In this document: one piece after another, positions 8,035 through 15,963 of the stretch
Numbering within the stretch: the stretch's first letter is position 1
Layout: each line of letters begins with the position of its first letter
Assembly: GCA_002816585.1 (NCBI GenBank)
Contig: MUCT01000045.1
Span: forward strand, 62,001 to 126,000
DNA length: 64,000 nt
Direction: 5' to 3'
DNA from: SAR202 cluster bacterium Io17-Chloro-G6
GTDB taxonomy: Bacteria > Chloroflexota > Dehalococcoidia > UBA3495
The notes under the pieces: generated by a model
Told to the model about the DNA's origin: nothing
The model's input: the letters and a program-made list of their open reading frames with translations, nothing else
Databases searched by the model: none
Program-made: the position numbers and the translations under genes

Positions 8035-8742
8035 TTACGATTCAGAAGAGCCGTTCACGATGTCTTCCAGCCAAACGGGCTGGAACTCTTTGCCGAGCAG
8101 GGCGTCGACCAGATTGCTCTCGTTCTGGATCTCTGCCTCGAAGTTGGTCATGCAGGTGGCGATGTGGCTGGTCAGGTGGGCGTCGCTGCCGCCGATGCCC
8201 AGCAGATTATGACTCTGGCAGAGTTCCTCCGCCCGCTCGTTCTCGCCCTGGCGGCTCCCACCGTTCAACAGCTCAACGATCTCCACATCATCGAAAGACT
8301 CACCGTTGGCGATGTAGTCGGTGAGGCCAATGCCGAAACGGCCGGGGTGGGCGGGGAGCGCGATGGCGTCGTGCCGGCGGGCTGCCTGCATCAGAACCCT
8401 GGCGTCCATGCGCACGTCGGAGAAATCGATCTCCTGCGTCAAGGCTTGTGTGACGCCATAGACCAGGAAGTGCCCGTAGCGAGTATCCAGCTCGGAACCC
8501 TTGAGCACCAACACGTTGTACTGGCTTGCCAGGGCGGAATAGTCTTTGTCGAAGTCGAACTTTCGGTGCTCGGTGAGCACGATGCCGTCGACGGTATGGC
8601 CCCGTTTCCGCAGAACTTGGATCCATTTCACGTACTGGTCGACAGTGGCCCTGGAGTCGTCCGACGATACGGAGTGGCTGTGCATATCAAGGTACAAGCT
8701 TGGGAGGTTCCCCCGTTGCAGAAGTGGCCCAGACCCAAACAA
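8035..8742 (-). CDS. PHP-domain metal-dependent phosphoesterase-like protein
   Basis: A 235-residue PHP-superfamily protein. The first metal motif is LYLDMHSHSVSSDD (about residues 16-29). ILTEH-type second motif appears as GIVLTEHRKFD near 54-64, KGSELD near 82, LPAHPGR near 134, and the last motif GGSDAH near 190. These are the ligands expected for a trinuclear metal site hydrolysing phosphoester bonds (histidinol-phosphatase-like or TrpH-like). Actual substrate unknown. It is first in the operon with the hot-dog pair. The start is a TTG; an internal start nearer residue 16 is possible. Confidence 0.82.
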   Translation of the reverse strand: MFGSGPLLQRGNLPSLYLDMHSHSVSSDDSRATVDQYVKWIQVLRKRGHTVDGIVLTEHRKFDFDKDYSALASQYNVLVLKGSELDTRYGHFLVYGVTQALTQEIDFSDVRMDARVLMQAARRHDAIALPAHPGRFGIGLTDYIANGESFDDVEIVELLNGGSRQGENERAEELCQSHNLLGIGGSDAHLTSHIATCMTNFEAEIQNESNLVDALLGKEFQPVWLEDIVNGSSES

Positions 8743-8799
8743 TCGCCATCAAAGGCGGTTGATTTACGCGAATCGGAAGGCTGGTAATGGCCTGCGTCA

Positions 8800-8828
8800 A
8801 TCATAATAGTTGCTGCAAGAATCAGCAA
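8800..8828 (-). promoter_or_regulatory. Promoter for the PHP / hot-dog operon
   Basis: Minus strand TTGCTG (8823-8828), 17 bp, TATGAT (8800-8805). Predicted start near 8793, about 50 nt before the PHP start. Confidence 0.5.
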
Positions 8829-8900
8829 CCGCTTTGCCGGATTTCGCATTTCCGTTGATCCGGCTGCGTTGGCCAAGGCCAAGTTGGGGAAGAAAAGAGG

Positions 8901-9352
8901 GTGTGGAGGGGTGCCGCAGACCTGTAAGCCGGGTTCTGTATCCTTCCCCAGAGGGGAAGGGCGGTGACCATTTATCTAGCCCTTCCGCCCGCGGTTAAGC
9001 CGGCGGAAGTCCACTTTTGGCAGAGCGGCGTTGCCGCCGCGGTCAAGCAGCCAACCCGGGGACAGGCCGGGCACCTATGTCCCCCTATTTGGCCTTGCTC
9101 CAGGTGGGGTTTAGCCGCCGCTGCGTCACCGCAGACAGCCGGACGCTCTTACCGTCCGATTTCACCCTTATCCTTCCAAAGCTGGAAGGACGGTATGTTT
9201 CTGTGCCACTTTCCGTCCCCCGACGGAGCGTTACCACCGCCGCCAGAGGCCTGGGTGTTACCCAGCACCCTGCCCAGAGGAGCCCGGACTTTCCTCCCTC
9301 CTTCCTCAAGAGGAAGGACGGCGGCCACCCGGTCTGCATGGCCCTCCAATCG
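8901..9352 (-). ncRNA. rnpB: RNase P RNA (bacterial type A-like)
   Basis: The catalytic RNA of ribonuclease P, which matures tRNA 5' ends. Read on the minus strand, conserved landmarks are all present in order: GAGGAAAGTCCGGGCTCC near the 5' end (about 9284-9303), GGTAAGAGCG (around 9140-9150), GGGCTAGATAAATGG (8966-8982) and ACAGAACCCGGCTTACAGGT (8922-8941). The first and last segments close on themselves: TGGAGGG...CCA with GGC...CCCCTCCA (P1) and GCAGACC with GGTCTGC (P2), which fixes the ends near 9352 and 8901. A promoter lies just upstream. The gene neighbours the zinc-ribbon coiled-coil gene. Confidence 0.97.
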
Positions 9353-9353
9353 C

Positions 9354-9382
9354 ACTCTAGCATAGGCCCCATAGAGGGTCAA
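9354..9382 (-). promoter_or_regulatory. Promoter of rnpB
   Basis: Minus strand TTGACC (9377-9382), 17 bp, TAGAGT (9354-9359), with TGC immediately before the -10. Transcription would start close to the predicted 5' end of the RNase P RNA. Confidence 0.72.
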
Positions 9383-9592
9383 ACGAATAGAGTTTTGGCT
9401 CAAGGTCTTTCGATTGTAACCCGGAGCATTGGTGTCACCCGGAGCCTTGGATAAGGGTCTCTGTACCGCACGGCCGAGATAATTGGCTTGGTTTAGCATG
9501 ACAGTTGACGAAACCATCCGTCGATTGTCTGGAGTACGCAGGCATCGGAATGGAGAAGATGGAGAAACGTGGGGTTGTGAAATGGGCCGGAA

Positions 9593-9620
9593 CAAAAAAT
9601 GGCCGGTACAAACCGGCCAT
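9593..9620 (-). terminator. Intrinsic terminator of the zinc-ribbon gene
   Basis: ATGGCCGGT (9599-9607), a 4-nt loop, ACCGGCCAT (9612-9620): a perfect 9-bp stem. On the minus strand it is followed by a run of T (A6 at 9593-9598 on the plus strand). It lies 36 bp after the stop of the zinc-ribbon gene. Confidence 0.9.
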
Positions 9621-9655
9621 TCACCAAATCCAAACCAGATTCGCTTTCTGGGAGT

Positions 9656-10357
9656 CTAGCTCGATACGAGCATCCGGCCGCAGCTGCTGCAGAGCACGGT
9701 TTGGCGCCCGCTGCGGACCCGTTGCTGTTGGTGGGTGGGGAGAGACATCCGACAACCTTGGCAGAGACCCCGCGCCACCTTAGCCACCGCGACTCCGCCC
9801 TTGGACTTTCTTAGCGCCTCGTAATGCTGTAGAGACGTCGGATCCCAACTCTCGGTTAACTTCGACCGTTGGCCCTCAAATCCCGCCCGCTCTGCGTTCA
9901 GCGCTTTGATCACCTCTTGCAATTCAGCCTGGCGAATCTCCCAAGCAGTCCGGATTTCCTCGAGCTTGGTTTGCAGTTCGGTCTTCCTGCTCAGGGCTTG
10001 CTCGATCTGATCTTTGATTTCCGAAAGAGCGCTTTCTTGCTGTTCGACTAATAGACGAACGTTGGAAGCTTCGCGCTCCAGGCTTTCAAGGTCTCTGGGG
10101 TTCGTGATCTCTCCGCCATAGAGTTGAGAGTTCAGGCTATCCGACCGCTCTTTCTGGGATTCCGCTTCTAGTTTGGAGGCTTTTTGCTGGAGTTCGGTTT
10201 CTTGCAGCCATTCGGTGTCCCGTTCTATTTCCGACTCCAGGTTTCCCACTTCGTCGCCGTTATTTAGTTCGTATTCTGCTTTCGCTTGATCGCCCTGAAT
10301 GCGGTCCAGAATGATGTCCAATTCCTGAAGCGCGAACATTTGCTTAGCGGTCGTCAT
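9656..10357 (-). CDS. Coiled-coil zinc-ribbon protein (C4-type, CT398/DUF164-like)
   Basis: A 233-residue protein from the ATG at 10357. Residues about 1-165 are Glu/Gln/Lys-rich heptads forming a long antiparallel coiled coil. The C terminus holds a zinc ribbon with two Cys pairs, GLCQGC and VLCSSC. The family is widespread next to rnpB or RNase HI-like genes in several phyla and is thought to act as a nucleic-acid-associated adaptor; biochemical role not settled. The frame is open upstream to GTG 10399, but that lies at the predicted transcription start. ATG 10357, preceded by AAGGA, is preferred. Confidence 0.85.
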   Translation of the reverse strand: MTTAKQMFALQELDIILDRIQGDQAKAEYELNNGDEVGNLESEIERDTEWLQETELQQKASKLEAESQKERSDSLNSQLYGGEITNPRDLESLEREASNVRLLVEQQESALSEIKDQIEQALSRKTELQTKLEEIRTAWEIRQAELQEVIKALNAERAGFEGQRSKLTESWDPTSLQHYEALRKSKGGVAVAKVARGLCQGCRMSLPTHQQQRVRSGRQTVLCSSCGRMLVSS

Positions 10358-10408
10358 CAACGTCGTCCTTGCATTTATGCCGATTGTTCCCACCGTCACA
10401 ACTCCTCG

Positions 10409-10437
10409 ATTCTAGGAATCGAACGCCCTGTTGTCAA
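10409..10437 (-). promoter_or_regulatory. Promoter of the zinc-ribbon gene
   Basis: Minus strand TTGACA (10432-10437), exactly 17 bp, TAGAAT (10409-10414). Predicted start near 10402, about 45 nt before the ATG at 10357. Confidence 0.75.
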
Positions 10438-10581
10438 ATTTTCTAGAGCCTTGCCGGCGCCGGACACGCGAGTTGAACCAGCAGGGAGCCCGAAATCCCG
10501 CCGGAGCGCCCCTTGTCTCTTGGGCCTTCTAAGCAACATAATCTCTGCCGTGAGACGCTGGCATCGAGGAGGTCTAGAGGG

Positions 10582-11835
10582 ATGAGAATTCTCCATTTTT
10601 CGGACCTGCATATCGGGGTGGAAAACTACGGCCGGATTGACCCGGAGACCGGTCTTTCCACTCGGTTGGGGGATTTCCTCGATTCCCTGGACCAAGTTGT
10701 GGATTTTGCCCTGAACGAAGGAGTTGACCTGGTGCTGCTGGCTGGGGACGCCTACAAAGGGCGCGACCCAACCCAGACTCACCAACGGGAATTCGCAAAA
10801 AGGTTGAACCGTCTGTCCCGATCGGGCATACCCACTTTCTTGTTGGTGGGAAACCATGACCTTCCCGCCGCATCCAGCCGGGCCACCGCGGTGGACATTT
10901 TTCCGACGCTGGAGGTCGCCAATATCTACGTTGGCAACAATCTGCAGAATTACACTGTGCCCACGGCGTCAGGCCCACTCCAGATTTTGTCCGTTCCTTG
11001 GCCGCGGCGCAGCAACATCCTCAGCCGCGAAGAATCCAGAGGTCTATCCATTGAACAGGTGCGGCAGGCGCTGGAAGAGCGGATGACTTACGGGATCGAG
11101 ACGCAGGCCCAGGAATTGGACCCCGATGTGCCGGCTATTCTCGCCGCGCACGTAACGGTGAACGGGGCCACCGTCGGCACGGAACGCTCAATGATGTTGG
11201 GCCAAGACCACGTGCTCTTGGTCAGCGCATTGGACCGTCCCCAGGTCGATTACGTTGCCTTGGGCCATATCCACAAGCACCAGATACTTCGTCCCGACCC
11301 ACCCATGGTGGTCTACTCCGGCAGCCTCCAAAGGGTGGACTTCAGCGAGGAAGGCGACGAAAAAGGATTCTGTGTCGTGGACCTGGACCCCACAGCGCCT
11401 CAGGGCCGGCGGATGACCAATTTTGAGTTCCACAAATTGAACGCCCGGAATTTCGTCACGGTGGACGTTTCGGTGGAGTCCCAAGACGTCGATCCGACCG
11501 CGACGGTGGTCCGCGCGATCGCCCGCAAGGATATTACCGATTCAGTTGTTCGGGTGCGCATATCCCTCGCCGAAGCGGCGGACGCTAATCTTAGGGAGAC
11601 GGAGATCCGCAACGCCCTGGAGCCGGCCCACTTCATCGCTTCAATATCCCGGGAGGCGGCCGGTGTGCGCAGGACCCGAATATCACCCATTGAGGGCGAG
11701 GACTTGCAGCCGATGCAGGCTCTCGGGCTCTACTTGGACAGCAGAAGCATAGAAGGAGAGCGCCGGGAGAAAATTATGAGGAAGGCCGAAGAGTTGATCG
11801 AATTGGACTGGGGCGAACTGGAAAAGACCCAATAG
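10582..11835 (+). CDS. SbcD-like metallophosphoesterase (DNA repair exonuclease)
   Basis: A 417-residue calcineurin-like phosphoesterase of the SbcD/Mre11 type. Metal motifs in order: FSDLHIG (about residues 5-11), LAGDAY near 55, VGNHD near 91, an AAHVTVNG segment near 195, GHIHKH near 230. Mre11-type nucleases process DNA ends and hairpins together with an SbcC/Rad50 ATPase, but no such gene is adjacent. The C-terminal region (residues 290-417) matches the capping part of SbcD only loosely. The ATG at 10582 follows GAGGAGG and begins directly with the first motif, so the upstream extension of the frame is rejected. Confidence 0.85.
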   Translation: MRILHFSDLHIGVENYGRIDPETGLSTRLGDFLDSLDQVVDFALNEGVDLVLLAGDAYKGRDPTQTHQREFAKRLNRLSRSGIPTFLLVGNHDLPAASSRATAVDIFPTLEVANIYVGNNLQNYTVPTASGPLQILSVPWPRRSNILSREESRGLSIEQVRQALEERMTYGIETQAQELDPDVPAILAAHVTVNGATVGTERSMMLGQDHVLLVSALDRPQVDYVALGHIHKHQILRPDPPMVVYSGSLQRVDFSEEGDEKGFCVVDLDPTAPQGRRMTNFEFHKLNARNFVTVDVSVESQDVDPTATVVRAIARKDITDSVVRVRISLAEAADANLRETEIRNALEPAHFIASISREAAGVRRTRISPIEGEDLQPMQALGLYLDSRSIEGERREKIMRKAEELIELDWGELEKTQ

Positions 11836-11890
11836 AGGGGAGAGAACCAATCCCTTCCCCCGCGCCGGGGGACGGTTAGGATGGGGGCGG

Positions 11891-12850
11891 TTAGGCCAGT
11901 TTGCGGGCCAACGAATGGCTGCCGTCGACCAGGTCTTTGAACACCTCTTGGACCGTGATTATCTCGGAGATCAGACCTGTGCCGGCGCCGGTATAGGCGA
12001 TCCCGGATTCAAAGTCTCCATCCAGCAGTGCCGCTCTGGTCCGGTCGATACCCAACTCCTGCTCCCAGGCGGCAGGGTCGTCGCCACTTTCAAGGCCGGA
12101 TTCCTTCATCTGCATGGCGATGCCCTGCTTGAGTACCCTGGTTGGCCACCGGTTTCCGCCAACCACGATCGTGCCGCTGTCGATCGCAGCCACGATTGCC
12201 GATTTGTAATTTTCGTGAGAGATACACTCTTTGGTTGCGACGAACCGGGACCCCATCTGCACGCCCATGGCGCCCAGGGCTGTCGCGGCGACATAGCCGC
12301 GAGAGTCCACGATTCCTCCAGAGGCAATAACCGGGATGGCGATGGACCCCACTACCTGGGGCACCAAGACCATGGTGGAAACCTTGTCAACGCCCCGAAG
12401 ACCGCCGCCTTCAAACCCTTCAGCGATGACCATGTCGACGCCCTGGGCCTCGGCGCCACGGGCATGCCGCACAGTCGCCACCTGGTGAATGACGGTCATG
12501 CTGTGATCTTTCAGTGTGCCGGTGAACAGCGCCGGGCTGCCACCGTAGGTGATGGCAATGGTGATGCCCTCTTGCGCTGCCGCCTCGATCAATTGCTCTA
12601 TCTGGGGGTGGGGAAGGTAGAAGGAGACGCCGAAGGGTTTTTGAGTCAGCCGTTGGACCCTCCGAACTATAGCGTGCAGGTTGGCGACGGGGTCTCCGCC
12701 CGGCTCAATTCCCGACGTGGGGTGCAAGACGCCCAAGCCGCCGGCATTGGATACGGCCGCAACTAACTCTGGGTTCGACACCCAGGGCATTCCCGCCTGT
12801 AAGACCGGGTAGGCGATACCGAGTGCGGTGCTAACCGGGGTGCGTTTCAT
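11891..12850 (-). CDS. Nitronate monooxygenase family FMN protein
   Basis: A 319-residue TIM-barrel flavoprotein. It begins TALGIAYPVLQAGMPWVS, has GGLGVLHP near residue 34, IAEGFEGGGLRG near 141, VIASGGIVDSRG near 173 and GVQMGSRFVATKE near 196. These are the FMN/phosphate-binding glycines of the nitronate monooxygenase/2-nitropropane dioxygenase family, which also contains enoyl-ACP reductases such as FabK. Likely reaction: FMN-dependent oxidation of an alkyl nitronate, or an unrelated reduction. It is convergent with the SbcD-like gene and transcribed alone. Confidence 0.85.
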   Translation of the reverse strand: MKRTPVSTALGIAYPVLQAGMPWVSNPELVAAVSNAGGLGVLHPTSGIEPGGDPVANLHAIVRRVQRLTQKPFGVSFYLPHPQIEQLIEAAAQEGITIAITYGGSPALFTGTLKDHSMTVIHQVATVRHARGAEAQGVDMVIAEGFEGGGLRGVDKVSTMVLVPQVVGSIAIPVIASGGIVDSRGYVAATALGAMGVQMGSRFVATKECISHENYKSAIVAAIDSGTIVVGGNRWPTRVLKQGIAMQMKESGLESGDDPAAWEQELGIDRTRAALLDGDFESGIAYTGAGTGLISEIITVQEVFKDLVDGSHSLARKLA

Positions 12851-13367
12851 CTAATTAGTCCCTGACAGAGATGCTCTGCCAACATCTGGCATGCCAATCC
12901 GCTCTTAGCGCACACCAGTTCGATGCAGGCGTGAAGGCAGATTCGTTACCGGAATTACCGGTTCTAGCCAGACCAGTCTCTAGGATTGACCGATTGTACG
13001 GCCACTCCTGGGTGCTGTCAACTGAATTCGGATACTTTCCTTACCATACCCGTACCTTAAGGCAGATTCTCCGTATCTGCAAACTGTGTTTGATGCCTCT
13101 GCAACGAATCCAATCACTGAATGATTGACCGCGAAATACAGAAATGTGAAGCCATCGACGTGATATTTCCCGAAGACGCAGATTAGAGGCGCAAAACAAT
13201 GGTAAGCCGCATACGTAAAGACACGGGAGAGACACGGGAGAGACACGGGAGAGACACGGGAGAGACACGGTGCAATTCTCGCAATATCGAACTCCGGTTG
13301 ACGCCCCCGAAAGGACAGGCTAGGCTGTCCGAAATCCGTCCTAACGTTCGCCTTTGGAGGCTCCAAA
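12851..13367. other. Intergenic region with a short tandem repeat
   Basis: A gap of about 520 bp between divergent genes. It holds the 11-bp tandem repeat at 13220-13270. I see no convincing gene, tRNA or terminator. Open frames on the minus strand here are translations of the repeat. Confidence 0.6.
13220..13270. repeat. 11-bp tandem repeat, about 4.6 copies
   Basis: Unit GACACGGGAGA repeated four times without change (13220, 13231, 13242, 13253), then seven bases of a fifth copy. It lies about 100 bp upstream of the alcohol dehydrogenase start. The period equals roughly one DNA helical turn. Confidence 0.95.
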
Positions 13368-14456
13368 TTGAAGGCAGCAGTCTTATACGAAAAATTCCAA
13401 CCGTTGGCGGTGGAAGAGTTGGAGCTGGAAGCCCCCCGCCAGCATGAGGTGTTGGTAAAACTGACCGCCAGCGGGGTGTGTCACAGCGACCTGCATTACA
13501 TGAAGGGTGACCGTGAACATCCCCTGCCAGTAGTGCTGGGACACGAAGGCGCGGGCATCGTTGAGGAGGTCGGCCCAGGCGTGACCTACGCCCAGCTCGG
13601 CGACCACGTGGTGCTTTCATTCGTCCCCACCTGCGGCAAATGTTCCTACTGCGTTAGGGGGCGGCAAAACCTCTGCGAGGCCAGATACCAACTGAAGGGC
13701 AAGATGCTGGACGGCACAACGCGCCTCCACAACGGCGGCCAAGATATCCACCACTTCAACGGCCTTTCCACTTTTGGCGAATACGCCGTAGTGCCCGAGG
13801 ACAGCCTGGTGAGGATTCGGGAGGACGCACCCCTGGACCGGGTTGCTTTGATCGGATGCGGTGTGCCCACCGGCGTAGGAGCGGTGATCAACACGGCCAA
13901 GGTCAAACCCGGCAGCAGCGTGGTGGTCATCGGCGCCGGTGGCGTGGGGCTAAATGTAGTGCAGGGAGCGGTGCTATCGGGGGCCGAATCCATCATTGCC
14001 GTCGACATCCACGGGTCCAAATTGGAACACTCACTCCAGTTCGGCGCGACCCACTTGGTGAACGCCGCCACCGAAGATGTTGCTGAACGCGTCCGAGACA
14101 TCACCCGGGGCGAGATGGCCGATTATGCCTTCGAGGTCATTGGCTCCACCGACGCCATCAACCAAGCCCTCAACACCACCAAGCGGGGCGGCACCACAGT
14201 GGTGGTGGGTGTGGCGCCGGCTGGGGCGGAACTGACCATCGACCCTGACTTTCTGCACTTGGACCGGGTCTTGATGGGCTGCACCTACGGTTCCTGCTAC
14301 CCCAGGGCCGACATGCCCATGCTAATCGACCTGTACATGGCCCGCCGCTTGAAGTTGGACGAGTTAATCAGCGCCACTTTCAGGCTAGACGACATCAACA
14401 CCGCCTTCGAAGCCCTGGACCAGGGCGAGGTGGCTAGGAGCATTATTAGGTACTGA
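13368..14456 (+). CDS. Zinc-dependent alcohol dehydrogenase (MDR, class III-like)
   Basis: A 362-residue medium-chain dehydrogenase. Catalytic zinc ligands are Cys in GVCHSDLHY (near residue 38) and His in LGHEGAGIVEEVG (near 60). The structural zinc site is CGKCSYCVRGRQNLC (about 90-104). The NAD-binding VIGAGGVGLNVVQGA is near 185-199, followed by AVDIHGSK, where Asp favours NAD. It resembles aryl-alcohol or S-hydroxymethyl-type dehydrogenases. Start is TTG at 13368, preceded at good spacing by TTTGGAGG, and the protein begins KAAVLYE as the family does. It is a single gene; substrate unknown. Confidence 0.92.
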   Translation: MKAAVLYEKFQPLAVEELELEAPRQHEVLVKLTASGVCHSDLHYMKGDREHPLPVVLGHEGAGIVEEVGPGVTYAQLGDHVVLSFVPTCGKCSYCVRGRQNLCEARYQLKGKMLDGTTRLHNGGQDIHHFNGLSTFGEYAVVPEDSLVRIREDAPLDRVALIGCGVPTGVGAVINTAKVKPGSSVVVIGAGGVGLNVVQGAVLSGAESIIAVDIHGSKLEHSLQFGATHLVNAATEDVAERVRDITRGEMADYAFEVIGSTDAINQALNTTKRGGTTVVVGVAPAGAELTIDPDFLHLDRVLMGCTYGSCYPRADMPMLIDLYMARRLKLDELISATFRLDDINTAFEALDQGEVARSIIRY

Positions 14457-14464
14457 AATGGTGC

Positions 14465-14495
14465 GAAAATCCCCCCAACCCCCCTTTACGAAATG
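14465..14495. repeat. Left inverted repeat of small cassette
   Basis: A C-rich sequence, TCCCCCCAACCCCCCTTTA at its core (14470-14488), matched in inverted orientation at 15203-15230 with one single-base gap and one substitution over about 27 bp. Confidence 0.8.
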
Positions 14496-14576
14496 CTCTT
14501 ATCCCGTAACTCCCCATCCTCGTAGGACGTCCGTAACGGATTCTATTTCTTGCATTCTGACATAGCACGATTTACA

Positions 14577-14804
14577 TCAAATAGTTTCGTATAGTTGCCA
14601 AAATGTTTCTTCTTCCATCCCTATGTATTCCAGTAATGTTTCAAATGCTGGAGTCGGAACTTCATCATCGACATCGCCCGAAAACACGAGTCTTTGATCT
14701 CGGTTTGGGTCGTAAATAATGAAAAGGTCTCCATCCCAATACGAAGGATGGAGACCATATTGAATCAACACAGCCAGTGTTTTAGCAAATTCTGCGCTGT
14801 TCAT
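14577..14804 (-). CDS. Small acidic protein of unknown function (cassette gene 2)
   Basis: 75 residues, rich in Asp/Glu and aromatics, with GLHPSYWDGDLFIIYDP (residues 17-33) and a C-terminal acidic stretch MEEETFWQLYETI. I do not recognise the family. Its ATG overlaps the stop of the upstream gene as ATGA (14801-14804), so the two are translationally coupled. No membrane segment or signal peptide. The pair lies between long inverted repeats and is less GC-rich than its neighbours, which hints at transfer. Acidic partner of a basic protein is a toxin-antitoxin-like arrangement, but nothing in the sequence identifies it as one. Confidence 0.6.
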   Translation of the reverse strand: MNSAEFAKTLAVLIQYGLHPSYWDGDLFIIYDPNRDQRLVFSGDVDDEVPTPAFETLLEYIGMEEETFWQLYETI

Positions 14805-15046
14805 CTCATAAATGACGTTCCATAAATGGGCTGGTCAAAACTGGCGCTAGAGCCTACACCAAAGCCAACGTTTTGTTGAGGGTCTGAACCACCATAGGCG
14901 TGGCAGGCTTTAATAAATCGGGCATGGGCGATCCCAATGGTCTTTCCGAAAGCAAATATCGGGTATTTATCAGCTACGATTGCATACCCTCCCTTGCTCC
15001 CTCGATGGATGTTCATTGTTATGGTGTCAGATTTCAAGGTTGCCAT
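14801..15046 (-). CDS. Small protein of unknown function (cassette gene 1)
   Basis: 81 residues beginning MATLKSDTITMNIHRG, with a Gly/Ser-rich C-terminal half (GGSDPQQNVGFGVGSSA). Family not recognised. A clear AAGGAGG lies 8 bases before the ATG, and the stop overlaps the next gene's start, both strong signs of a real two-gene operon. Net charge is mildly basic, opposite to the next protein. No transmembrane segment. Its upstream region up to the right inverted repeat (15047-15202) contains no other gene. Confidence 0.65.
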   Translation of the reverse strand: MATLKSDTITMNIHRGSKGGYAIVADKYPIFAFGKTIGIAHARFIKACHAYGGSDPQQNVGFGVGSSASFDQPIYGTSFMR

Positions 15047-15202
15047 ATTATTGCCTCCTTACCATGTGAATGCAAAGGTAAGGCACTGCGCCGCAGGTTA
15101 TCCCAACAAATTCGACTGCAGGCTATGATTAATCATACACCGCGTGGAGTTTAGAGACAATAACGAACGATTGCTACCTCCGGGCAATACGGGGATAATT
15201 AC

Positions 15203-15230
15203 CTTTCATAAAGGGGGTTGGGGGGATTTC
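15203..15230. repeat. Right inverted repeat of small cassette
   Basis: AAAGGGGGTTGGGGGGATTT (15210-15228) and flanks, the reverse complement of the sequence at 14465-14495 apart from one gap and one substitution. Together they enclose 766 bp. Confidence 0.8.
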
Positions 15231-15260
15231 CGCCCCTTAATTCGGACGCTACGCGGGCAG

Positions 15261-15443
15261 TTATGCCGGAGGCAGAATGATGGGCAGGGGCTCGACGTCG
15301 TTCAGGCCCGGGGGGTTGATGGCGTCCAGGGATTCCAGCAGGGCGTTCAAGCTATACATCACTTCGGTCAACTCAGGGTCTTCGATCTCCAGACCCACGG
15401 CATGGCCCATGGCGCGAATCTCGTCTTTGGTTAGATCAGCCAT
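15261..15443 (-). CDS. GatC/AtzG-like small amidase partner
   Basis: 60 residues from the ATG at 15443, which has GGGAGGA upstream. The layout is that of GatC-type proteins: an N-terminal helix (ADLTKDEIRAMGHAVGLEI), a second helix (LTEVMYSLNALLESLDAI), then LNDVEPLPIILPPA, like the conserved Pro-rich end of GatC/AtzG. GatC supports GatA amidase in tRNA-dependent amidation; AtzG supports a hydrolytic amidase. No gatB is nearby, while an amidase gene lies at 16500, so an AtzG-like partner of a catabolic amidase is more likely. The longer open frame (to 15518) lacks a good ribosome site. Confidence 0.65.
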   Translation of the reverse strand: MADLTKDEIRAMGHAVGLEIEDPELTEVMYSLNALLESLDAINPPGLNDVEPLPIILPPA

Positions 15444-15581
15444 CGGTATCCTCCCGAAACACCGTGTTGGCCAGCCCATATTGCTGGATAATGCTCGCGC
15501 CGTCAAGATGACCGCCAACCGGCAGGTGTCTACCTTGAGGCTGGATAGCCCGTCGGCTATACTGGCCGGGACCCCAGGCCT

Positions 15582-15926
15582 ATGGGGGATAAGGACGATA
15601 ACAAGCCAATGGCTACATATAAGACCATCAATGTCGACCTGGGACCGGAATCCGACTTCACCAAGCTTCCTGCTCCGGTGACGGTGGGCGACTGGTCGTA
15701 CTTCCTGGCACGGAGCAAGAAAGGCGTCTATCAGCTGTTATCCAACATCTGCCCCCACCAGGCTGAGGAAGTGGTGGACTGGACCGGCCTGTTCATGTGC
15801 CCGGCCCACGGGTGGCGCTTCGAGTACACCGAAGGCGTTTGCGTCAATGGCCCCAATGCCAAGCTGGTAGGGTTCCCGGTCAGCGTCGAGGCCGGCCGCC
15901 TGGTGGCGGAATTGCCCGACGACTGA
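15582..15926 (+). CDS. Small Rieske [2Fe-2S] protein
   Basis: About 105-114 residues, a free-standing Rieske domain. Cluster ligands are Cys and His in NICPHQAEEV (first pair) and in FMCPAHGWRFEY (second pair), with correct spacing. Such proteins act as ferredoxin-like electron carriers to oxygenases. A second, similar gene is at 46505-46873: both share VDLGxESxFTxLPAPVxVGD before the cluster. Start could be ATG 15582 or ATG 15609; an AAGGA lies between them. It is convergent with the broken VOC gene downstream. Confidence 0.88.
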   Translation: MGDKDDNKPMATYKTINVDLGPESDFTKLPAPVTVGDWSYFLARSKKGVYQLLSNICPHQAEEVVDWTGLFMCPAHGWRFEYTEGVCVNGPNAKLVGFPVSVEAGRLVAELPDD

Positions 15927-15963
15927 GCTGAAAGCCCGTTGGCAGCTTTCAACGCGAATTCGA

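Noticed and set aside
13220..13270. Possible CRISPR array (also considered at 63474-63557)
   Set aside because: Copies are contiguous without spacers and the units are too short; no cas genes in the window.
13041..13620. Minus-strand frames with SRVSPVSLPCL-type repeats
   Set aside because: These are translations of the 11-bp tandem repeat running into the antisense of the alcohol dehydrogenase gene.
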